The translations under genes and the position numbers were made by a program. 5,027 nt of DNA from Lachnospiraceae bacterium (GTDB lineage: Bacteria > Bacillota > Clostridia > Lachnospirales > Lachnospiraceae). This document shows positions 1-5,027 of the stretch, piece after piece. Every line of letters begins with the position of its first letter. Within the stretch, counting starts at the first letter, position 1. The stretch covers positions 1 through 5,027 of the forward strand of contig JAFTXF010000141.1 of NCBI GenBank assembly GCA_017461685.1, in the 5' to 3' direction. Below the pieces are notes generated by a model that saw nothing but the letters and a program-made list of their open reading frames with translations, had not been told where the DNA came from and did no database searches.

Positions 1-2
1 AT

Positions 3-1130
3 GAATCATTAACAGTTGATAAACGCAGTGGAAGTAGTTCAGTTTCTAATGATGCTGATGGTTACGCGTCTGAAGAGGAATATGATGATCCTATATATAA
101 TGAAGTGGTAGATTTTGTGGCGGAATTGAAGCTCTCTGCGGACCAGATTGAGCGTCTGGTGAATACGTTAGAGAAGACCGGCATTGATGTGCTGCGTATT
201 TCCGATGAGGATGATTTTCTGGGGGTAGATGATGATCTGCTATTAAATGGCGAGGAAGATTTAGATATTGAGAATATCGATCTGACCATTCCGGATGGCG
301 TCAGTCTGGAAGACCCTGTTCGTATGTATTTAAAGGAAATCGGCAAGGTACCTCTTTTGAGTGCAGAGGAAGAGATAGAACTGGCAAGACGTATGGAGGA
401 CGGCGATGAAAGTGCGAGAAAGCGACTGGCTGAGGCAAATTTGCGTCTGGTTGTAAGTATCGCCAAGCGTTATGTGGGCCGCGGTATGCTCTTTTTGGAC
501 CTGATTCAGGAAGGTAATCTGGGTCTTATTAAGGCTGTGGAGAAATTTGACTACCACAAGGGTTATAAGTTTTCTACTTACGCTACCTGGTGGATTCGTC
601 AGGCCATTACCAGAGCTATTGCAGACCAGGCCAGAACCATCCGTATTCCGGTACACATGGTAGAGACCATCAATAAGCTGATTCGTGTCAGCCGTCAGCT
701 GCTGCAGGAATTAGGCCGTGAGCCGAGTCCGGAGGAGATTTCTAAGGTTATGGAGATGCCGGTAGAGCGTGTCCGTGAGATTATCAAGATCAGTCAGGAG
801 CCTGTATCACTGGAAACTCCTATCGGTGAAGAGGAAGACAGCCATTTAGGTGATTTTATTCAGGATGACAATGTACCGGTACCTGCAGAAGCTGCAGCCA
901 ATACTTTATTAAAGGAGCAGCTGACAGAGGTGCTTGAGACCCTGACAGAGCGTGAGCAGAAGGTACTGCGCCTGCGCTTTGGTTTAGACGACGGCAAGGC
1001 CCGCACGCTGGAAGAGGTTGGCAAGGAATTTAAAGTTACCCGTGAGCGTATCAGACAGATTGAGGCCAAGGCTTTGCGTAAGCTTCGCCATCCAAGCCGC
1101 AGCCGTAAGTTAAAGGATTATTTGGATTAA
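3..1130 (+). CDS. rpoD: Housekeeping RNA polymerase sigma factor RpoD/SigA (5' end outside window)
   Basis: Primary sigma-70 factor, which directs RNA polymerase to -35/-10 promoters. The frame is open back to the window edge: GTG at 105 has no ribosome binding site, and coding continues upstream to base 3, so I annotate a 5'-partial gene with 375 visible residues. Counting from base 3, residues 34-65 look like the end of region 1.1, followed by an acidic linker. Region 1.2 contains DPVRMYLKEIG (104-114). Region 2 starts near AEANLRLVVS (143) and includes the promoter-melting and -10-reading segment TYATWWIRQAI (192-202). Region 3 begins at RIPVHMVETIN (214-224) and includes SHLGDFI (280-286). 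The region 4.2 helix-turn-helix is TLEEVGKEFKVTRERIRQIE (335-354). From region 1.2 onward it is close to B. subtilis SigA as I recall it. The first 31 visible residues are an unusual Ser/Asp/Glu-rich stretch. dnaG is expected just upstream, outside the window. Identification is essentially certain. Confidence 0.97.
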   Translation, partial: ESLTVDKRSGSSSVSNDADGYASEEEYDDPIYNEVVDFVAELKLSADQIERLVNTLEKTGIDVLRISDEDDFLGVDDDLLLNGEEDLDIENIDLTIPDGVSLEDPVRMYLKEIGKVPLLSAEEEIELARRMEDGDESARKRLAEANLRLVVSIAKRYVGRGMLFLDLIQEGNLGLIKAVEKFDYHKGYKFSTYATWWIRQAITRAIADQARTIRIPVHMVETINKLIRVSRQLLQELGREPSPEEISKVMEMPVERVREIIKISQEPVSLETPIGEEEDSHLGDFIQDDNVPVPAEAAANTLLKEQLTEVLETLTEREQKVLRLRFGLDDGKARTLEEVGKEFKVTRERIRQIEAKALRKLRHPSRSRKLKDYLD

Positions 1131-1835
1131 ATGGAACTTTCAAAAAGATTACAAGGAGTAGTGAGCCTGGTGCCGGCCTGCAGGACAGTTTGTGATGTGG
1201 GCTGTGACCATGGTTATGTGGCCATTACCCTGGTGCAAAAAGGTATTGCCGGGCGGGTGATTGCTATGGATGTAAATGCAGGTCCTTTGGAGCAGGCCAG
1301 GCGAAACGGTGCTCTGTACGGGGTTACGGACAGGTTGGATTTCAGGCTGTCGGACGGTTTGTCCAAGGTAGTGCCGGGGGAAGCAGACGCGTTTTTGTGC
1401 GCCGGTATGGGCGGCAGGCTAATGGTGCATATTATGACAGAAGGCCGGGCTGTGATGGAGCGTATGCAGGGAGCAGTGCTTCAGCCCCAGTCGGAGCTGG
1501 AGTTGGTGCGCAGGTATATATATGAGACCGGTTGGCATATCGTGAAAGAGGATATGGTATTTGAGGAGGACGGGGATGCTCCGGGTCAAGGCAAATACTA
1601 TCCGATGATGTATATAGAGCCGGGAGAAGCGCCGATGCCGGATGAGGCGGCATTGCGCTACGGACCGTTATTGCTTGCCGGAAAGCATCCTGTTTTGCAG
1701 CAGTATCTGGAATTTTCTTTGGGGCATAAGGAAGCCCTGCTGGAAAATCTGCGGCAAAAGGGTACCGGTGATAAGGCACTAACCCGCATAAAGGAATTAC
1801 AGGAAGAAATTACAGTTATAAAAAAATACAAATGA
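1131..1835 (+). CDS. trmK: tRNA (adenine(22)-N(1))-methyltransferase TrmK
   Basis: S-adenosylmethionine-dependent enzyme that forms m1A at position 22 of tRNAs in Gram-positive bacteria; cytoplasmic. It has 234 residues, the usual size. The family N-terminus LSKRLQ is at residues 3-8. The SAM-binding motif I, CDVGCDHGY, is at 21-29. A motif II-like segment, MDVNAGPLEQA, is at 46-56, followed by LSDGL (73-77), AGMGG (91-95) and LQPQSELELVRRY (117-129). The C-terminal part is helical and charged, as in B. subtilis TrmK (YqfN), where it forms a coiled-coil-like tail. The ATG follows the rpoD TAA with no gap, and only a weak AAAGGA (1112-1117) lies upstream inside rpoD, so translation is probably coupled to the sigma factor. 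The gene order matches sigA-trmK-yqfO of Firmicutes. Local GC seems somewhat higher than in the following gene, judged by eye on sample lines. Confidence 0.94.
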   Translation: MELSKRLQGVVSLVPACRTVCDVGCDHGYVAITLVQKGIAGRVIAMDVNAGPLEQARRNGALYGVTDRLDFRLSDGLSKVVPGEADAFLCAGMGGRLMVHIMTEGRAVMERMQGAVLQPQSELELVRRYIYETGWHIVKEDMVFEEDGDAPGQGKYYPMMYIEPGEAPMPDEAALRYGPLLLAGKHPVLQQYLEFSLGHKEALLENLRQKGTGDKALTRIKELQEEITVIKKYK

Positions 1836-1838
1836 GGT
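1834..1838 (+). promoter_or_regulatory. Ribosome binding site of the Nif3-like gene, overlapping the trmK stop
   Basis: GAGGT at 1834-1838 shares its first two bases with the trmK TGA stop (1833-1835) and lies 6 bases before the ATG at 1845. A ribosome finishing trmK would sit on this site, which fits coupled expression of the two genes. Confidence 0.75.
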
Positions 1839-1844
1839 AACAGT

Positions 1845-2630
1845 ATGCTTACTTGTGAAGATGTCATTCAGTGTTTAGAGGATTTATTTCCGGTCAGCTT
1901 AGCGGAAAGCTGGGATAATGTGGGACTTTTGGTAGGACGCAGAGAAAAGCCTGCCAGAGCTGTTATGCTTTGCGTGGATGTGACGGAGTCTGTGATCAGT
2001 CAGGCTATTCAAGCCGGTGTCAGTATGATTGTCAGTCATCATCCATTGATTTTTTCCGGAATGAAGCAGATTACCAATGACAATGTTTTCGGTACCAGGC
2101 TGCTTGATTTGATACAGGCGGATATTTGTGTTTATGCGATGCATACTAATTTTGATGTAATGGGTATGGCAGATGCGGCAGCAGAGAGATTGCGTCTTTT
2201 GGATACCGAAGTACTGCAGGTGACATACGAGGATGAGATTGCTACAGAGGGCATTGGCCGTGTCGGCAAGCTGATGGGGACCATGACCCTGGAAGAGGTT
2301 GCAGCCTTGACTAAGGAGGCTTTTGAAGTGCCTCACGTCAAGGTCTTTGGAGATCCGGATACTTTGTGCTGCGAGGTGGCAATTTGTCCGGGAGCAGGAA
2401 AGAGCCTGGTAGAGGATGTACTTCGCACCGGTGCAGATGTGTATATTACCGGTGACATAGATCATCATACAGGTATTGATCTGGTGGCACAGGGAGTCTG
2501 TGTGATTGATGCAGGTCACTATGGTGTGGAGAAGCTTTTTGTACCGTATTTGCATGATATTTTTTTGAAAATGATGCCGGAGTGTACCGTGATAAGAGCG
2601 GTCGAAAAGGAGCCATTCTGCATATTGTAG
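1845..2630 (+). CDS. Nif3/YbgI/YqfO-family dinuclear metal centre protein
   Basis: Member of the Nif3-like family (often annotated as GTP cyclohydrolase I type 2 homologue), toroidal multimers that bind two metal ions per subunit. The cellular function is unsettled, and the cyclohydrolase label should not be taken literally. All metal ligands known from E. coli YbgI have counterparts: SHHPLIF (residues 64-70, ligands H65 and H66), HTNFD (100-104, ligand D104) and DAGHYGVE (222-229, ligands H225 and E229). The conserved TGDIDHH segment is at 202-208. The N-terminal ESWDNVGLLVG (21-31) is the family signature. At 261 residues it is the compact form, without the extra PII/CutA1-like middle domain that makes B. 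subtilis YqfO about 370 residues. The start is supported by GAGGT at the right distance. It follows trmK by 9 bases, the common Firmicute pairing, so it is probably co-expressed with rpoD and trmK. Confidence 0.93.
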   Translation: MLTCEDVIQCLEDLFPVSLAESWDNVGLLVGRREKPARAVMLCVDVTESVISQAIQAGVSMIVSHHPLIFSGMKQITNDNVFGTRLLDLIQADICVYAMHTNFDVMGMADAAAERLRLLDTEVLQVTYEDEIATEGIGRVGKLMGTMTLEEVAALTKEAFEVPHVKVFGDPDTLCCEVAICPGAGKSLVEDVLRTGADVYITGDIDHHTGIDLVAQGVCVIDAGHYGVEKLFVPYLHDIFLKMMPECTVIRAVEKEPFCIL

Positions 2631-2677
2631 ATAGATATAGAAAGGAAACATAAGCCGGGCAGTGATTGGCAGGATGT

Positions 2678-2683
2678 AGGAGG
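2678..2683 (+). promoter_or_regulatory. Consensus Shine-Dalgarno that fixes the kinase start at ATG 2689
   Basis: AGGAGG at 2678-2683 is a perfect anti-16S match and lies 5 bases before ATG 2689. An in-frame GTG at 2683-2685 would overlap the Shine-Dalgarno itself and so cannot be the start it serves. An in-frame TAG at 2677-2679 closes the frame upstream. The protein therefore starts MEKKKVD. Confidence 0.88.
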
Positions 2684-2688
2684 TGCTT

Positions 2689-4176
2689 ATGGAAAAGAAA
2701 AAGGTTGATCAGGTTTATTACCGTAAATTTTCACGAACAGCAATTATGCTTTTATGTAAAGCCATTTCGGACGTTGTAGGGGAAGACAAGGTATGGAATT
2801 GTATCGTGGATTATACCATTGGGCATGCGTATTTTGTGAGAACCAGAAATTTGCCGGATTTTGATGAAGCACTTTTAAGACAGATTAAGGAGCGTATGCT
2901 GGCGATCAGAGAAGCAGGCACACCTATTGTAAATCAGATTTTTACCAGAGATAAGGCCATGGAGATTATCCGGGAAAGGGGTATGACCGATAAGGCCAAG
3001 CTTTTTCGCTACAGACGCAGCAACGGCTTGAATTTGTGCTATTTGGACGGATATTATGATTATTTCTTTGGACCGTGTCTGGAGGATGTGTCAGAAATTC
3101 GTCTGTTTGAACTCGTTCCGGAGCAGGGCGGTTTTTATTTTCTACTGCCGCAGGCCGAGGACTTAAATACCCTGCCTGAGTTTGTGGGCAGTCCCCTTCT
3201 TAGAAAGACTTTGGAAGAAAGCTATGTCTGGAGCGATCAGATTGGCATTAATACCATCGGTGATTTGAACGACAGAATTTGTGCCGGTGATATCAGCGAT
3301 ATGATATTGGTGCAGGAGGCAGAGCAGGAACGTAAAATCGGTGAGATTGCCAAGACAATTACCGCCAGAGAAGGTGTGAAATTTATCATGATTGCGGGGC
3401 CTACCAGCTCCGGTAAGACTACTTTCAGCCACCGACTGTCTATCCAATTGCGCACTCAGGGTAAGATTCCGCATCCTATTGCATTGGATGATTATTTTGT
3501 AAACCGTGCGGATACTCCGTTAGATGCAGAGGGAAAGCCCAATTTTGAATGTCTGGAAGCCATTGATGTAGAACAGTTCAATAAAGATATGATCGATTTA
3601 TTGAGTGGCAAGGAGGTAGAGCTTCCGCATTATAATTTCAAAACCGGCTGCAGAGAGTATAACGGTCATAAATTAAAATTAGGCACCGACGATTTGCTGG
3701 TGATAGAAGGCATTCATGGATTAAATGATAAGCTCTCTTATTCTTTGCCGATGGAGAGCAAATTTAAAATATATATCAGTGCGCTGACCAGTCTGAATAT
3801 CGATGAGCATAACCGGATTCCGTCTACCGACAACCGATTGCTCAGACGTATTGTACGGGATGCCCGTACCAGGGGTACCTCTGCGGCACAGACGATTCAG
3901 ATGTGGCCTAGTGTACGCCGCGGCGAGGAGGAGAATATCTTCCCATTCCAGGAGCATGCGGATGTGATGTTTAACTCCGTGCTGATTTATGAACTGGCGG
4001 TGCTTAAGCAGTTTGCGGAACCGCTATTGTTCCATATTCCGCCGGAGGATGCGGCATATCCGGAAGCAGAGCGTCTGCTCAAGTTCCTGGATTATTTTCT
4101 GGGCGTCAGCAGCGAGAGCCTGCCGAGCAACAGTGTGTGCAGGGAGTTTGTAGGCGGAAGCTGCTTTAGAGTATAA
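2689..4176 (+). CDS. P-loop nucleoside kinase (uridine kinase / phosphoribulokinase family), lacking a TGS domain
   Basis: Predicted cytoplasmic ATP-dependent kinase of 495 residues, probably acting on a nucleoside such as uridine; the substrate cannot be read from the sequence. Residues 9-220 match the ThrRS second-domain-like (SAD-like) region found in Clostridial and Thermotoga nucleoside kinases. The kinase domain covers about 221-495. Its Walker A loop is GPTSSGKTT (237-245, K243), followed by the substrate-side LDDYFVNR (266-273). The Walker B-like strand is LLVIEGIHGLND (336-347). The lid and arginine segments are RDARTRGT (390-397) and RRGEEENIFPFQEHADVMFN (410-429). The conserved tail is REFVGGSCFRV (485-495). 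Homologues I recall are about 550 residues and carry an N-terminal TGS domain of some 55-60 residues; it is missing here, and the protein starts with a short lysine-rich leader. It begins 58 bases after the Nif3-like gene, behind a strong ribosome binding site, and ends just before a terminator. Confidence 0.9.
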   Translation: MEKKKVDQVYYRKFSRTAIMLLCKAISDVVGEDKVWNCIVDYTIGHAYFVRTRNLPDFDEALLRQIKERMLAIREAGTPIVNQIFTRDKAMEIIRERGMTDKAKLFRYRRSNGLNLCYLDGYYDYFFGPCLEDVSEIRLFELVPEQGGFYFLLPQAEDLNTLPEFVGSPLLRKTLEESYVWSDQIGINTIGDLNDRICAGDISDMILVQEAEQERKIGEIAKTITAREGVKFIMIAGPTSSGKTTFSHRLSIQLRTQGKIPHPIALDDYFVNRADTPLDAEGKPNFECLEAIDVEQFNKDMIDLLSGKEVELPHYNFKTGCREYNGHKLKLGTDDLLVIEGIHGLNDKLSYSLPMESKFKIYISALTSLNIDEHNRIPSTDNRLLRRIVRDARTRGTSAAQTIQMWPSVRRGEEENIFPFQEHADVMFNSVLIYELAVLKQFAEPLLFHIPPEDAAYPEAERLLKFLDYFLGVSSESLPSNSVCREFVGGSCFRV

Positions 4177-4181
4177 ATAAC

Positions 4182-4223
4182 GATAACACAAAAACGGAGC
4201 AGCTGCTCCGTTTTTGTGTTATC
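4182..4223. terminator. Bidirectional intrinsic terminator in a perfect 42-base palindrome
   Basis: Bases 4182-4202 are the exact reverse complement of 4203-4223, with the symmetry axis between 4202 and 4203. In RNA the core folds as CGGAGC-AGCT-GCTCCG, followed by TTTTTGTGTT and preceded by AACACAAAAA. This gives a GC stem plus U-tract on either strand. It lies 6 bases after the kinase stop and includes the last codon positions of the convergent AraC-type gene (stop at 4219-4221), so it probably ends both transcripts. Confidence 0.92.
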
Positions 4224-4992
4224 TGGCATTGGTATGTATATTGTAATAAAGTTGCCTGTATTTGGTAGGAGAGACACCCTCGTGATATTTAAAATATTTT
4301 AGAAAATACTTGTAATCTGCAAAGGCATACTTTTCTGCAAGCTCCTGAATAGACATACTTTCGTTGATAAGGTCATATTTGATTTTCTGCATCTTCATCT
4401 GGTCGATATAAGCTTTTAAACCTTTGGGATAAAATTGCTTAAAGACGCGGTTGAGGTAATCCTCGTTATAATTAAAATGTGCAGCAACGTCGGAAACTTT
4501 GATAGGTAAGTCACTGTTTACGCGTACCCATTCCTTGACGGTGGAGTAAAGCCTGTGGTTTCCGGCACCGCTTCTAAGATGCTCCATCCTTAGCTCCGTC
4601 AGTAATAATTTTAACAGCCATTCAGTGGCCTCTTCGGGGTATCCATCTGTATTGGCGTAGTGCAGAAGCTGGCGCGCCAGGAGCTCTATCTGAGTCATAC
4701 TGTCCGGGTGGAAATAGGTTGGCGGAAGCTCTTCCGGGGACGCGCCGACAAAATGCAGCCAGTAAAAAGAAATGTCGGCCGTACTGGTACGGGAACCATA
4801 GTGATTCACACCGCTGTCAAGGCGGAGAATGTCACCGGGAGACATGGCGTATTCCATGTCGCCTGACACAATATAAAAGCTGCCCTTGGTGACAATAATA
4901 ATTTCAGTGCTGTCTATCGTTCTGTTCGGATGCTGCCACGGACCGCGGGAAATAAATTTGCCGCCGTGAATGTATTTGATATTCTCATACAT
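4219..4992 (-). CDS. AraC-family transcriptional regulator with N-terminal cupin domain
   Basis: Predicted DNA-binding regulator of 257 residues that senses a small ligand, plausibly a sugar or related metabolite; the ligand is unknown. The N-terminal cupin-like domain spans about residues 20-85 and includes HPNRTIDSTEIIIVTKGSFY (21-40) and SPGDILRLDSGVNHYG (51-66). The C-terminal AraC domain has two helix-turn-helix units, at about 166-187 (VSDVAAHFNYNEDYLNRVFK) and 214-246. The second ends in the family signature YFKYHEGVSPTKYR (233-246). The usual glycine before the second recognition helix appears to be alanine (KYAFADYKYF), a modest deviation. The chosen ATG has AGGAG at 5010-5006 with a long 13-base gap. 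The frame stays open to the window edge, but no in-frame ATG, GTG or TTG lies upstream within the window, and homologues I recall start near this YEN segment. The gene is convergent with the kinase and shares its terminator. Its targets probably lie to the right, beyond the window. Confidence 0.9.
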   Translation of the reverse strand: MYENIKYIHGGKFISRGPWQHPNRTIDSTEIIIVTKGSFYIVSGDMEYAMSPGDILRLDSGVNHYGSRTSTADISFYWLHFVGASPEELPPTYFHPDSMTQIELLARQLLHYANTDGYPEEATEWLLKLLLTELRMEHLRSGAGNHRLYSTVKEWVRVNSDLPIKVSDVAAHFNYNEDYLNRVFKQFYPKGLKAYIDQMKMQKIKYDLINESMSIQELAEKYAFADYKYFLKYFKYHEGVSPTKYRQLYYNIHTNAR

Positions 4993-5005
4993 GGTCGGAT
5001 TTTGA

Positions 5006-5010
5006 CTCCT
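5006..5010 (-). promoter_or_regulatory. Probable ribosome binding site of the AraC-type regulator
   Basis: The minus strand reads AGGAG from 5010 to 5006, separated by 13 bases from the ATG at 4992-4990. This spacing is longer than the optimum of about 5-9 bases, so translation may be weak or the true start may lie elsewhere. No better start codon with a site is visible in the remaining bases. Confidence 0.5.
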
Positions 5011-5027
5011 AATATACTTTTTGGCAT

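Noticed and set aside
105..107. GTG as the start codon of the sigma factor
   Set aside because: No Shine-Dalgarno precedes it, the frame is open to the window edge, and the N-terminal part of a primary sigma factor is expected upstream. It is an internal valine codon.
62..466. Minus-strand open frame rich in serine and arginine opposite rpoD
   Set aside because: The serine-rich translation is the antisense image of the acidic and leucine-rich rpoD codons, with no start signal or domain.
1845..2630. Calling the Nif3-like protein a GTP cyclohydrolase
   Set aside because: The sequence supports only the Nif3 dinuclear-metal fold. The cyclohydrolase activity is a transferred label not established for the family as a whole.
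1899..2651. 250-codon open frame on the minus strand opposite the Nif3-like gene
   Set aside because: It has no recognisable domain, an odd His/Cys-rich composition, and overlaps a gene with all its catalytic motifs intact. It is a shadow of that gene's codon use.
2674..2679. ATG-TAG start-stop pair directly before the kinase ribosome binding site, as a possible regulatory mini-ORF
   Set aside because: No convincing Shine-Dalgarno is placed for it, and a two-codon element of this kind is expected by chance.
4660..4866. 68-codon plus-strand open frame inside the AraC-type gene
   Set aside because: It is antisense to a well-supported regulator, has no ribosome binding site that I can see, and shows no recognisable domain.
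5012..5017. TATATT on the minus strand as a -10 box for the AraC-type gene
   Set aside because: Transcription would begin inside or just after the AGGAG site, leaving no usable leader, and any -35 box would lie near or beyond the window edge. It cannot be supported.

Overview
The window looks like ordinary core chromosome from a low-to-mid GC Firmicute of class Clostridia, most likely Lachnospiraceae. The sigma factor, the compact Nif3 protein and the nucleoside kinase all resemble Lachnospiraceae homologues as I remember them. The gene order rpoD - trmK - nif3-like is the one found downstream of dnaG in many Firmicutes. This taxonomic call rests on remembered protein similarity, not on a search.

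Layout: positions 3-4176 hold four co-directional plus-strand genes. (1) The housekeeping sigma-70 factor RpoD/SigA runs in from beyond the left edge, so its N-terminus is missing. (2) TrmK, the tRNA adenine-22 N1-methyltransferase, starts on the base after the rpoD stop codon. (3) A Nif3/YbgI-type dinuclear-metal protein starts 9 bases after trmK. (4) A P-loop nucleoside kinase of the uridine kinase/phosphoribulokinase family starts 58 bases further on, behind a consensus Shine-Dalgarno. The tight spacing and lack of internal terminators suggest one transcript, although a separate promoter for gene 4 cannot be excluded. A perfect 42-base palindrome at 4182-4223 ends this unit. It also ends the convergent minus-strand gene (5), a cupin-type AraC-family transcriptional regulator at 4219-4992, whose upstream region runs off the right edge.

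The first three genes are housekeeping: transcription initiation, tRNA modification and a conserved metal-binding protein of unsettled function. The kinase probably serves nucleoside salvage or a related role. The AraC regulator is unrelated to them and probably controls genes to the right of the window.

I see no mobile element, CRISPR array, RNA gene, phage gene or convincing new biological system. The points most worth a second look are a serine/acidic stretch in the N-terminal region of the sigma factor, the absence of the usual N-terminal TGS domain from the nucleoside kinase, and the long symmetric shared terminator.
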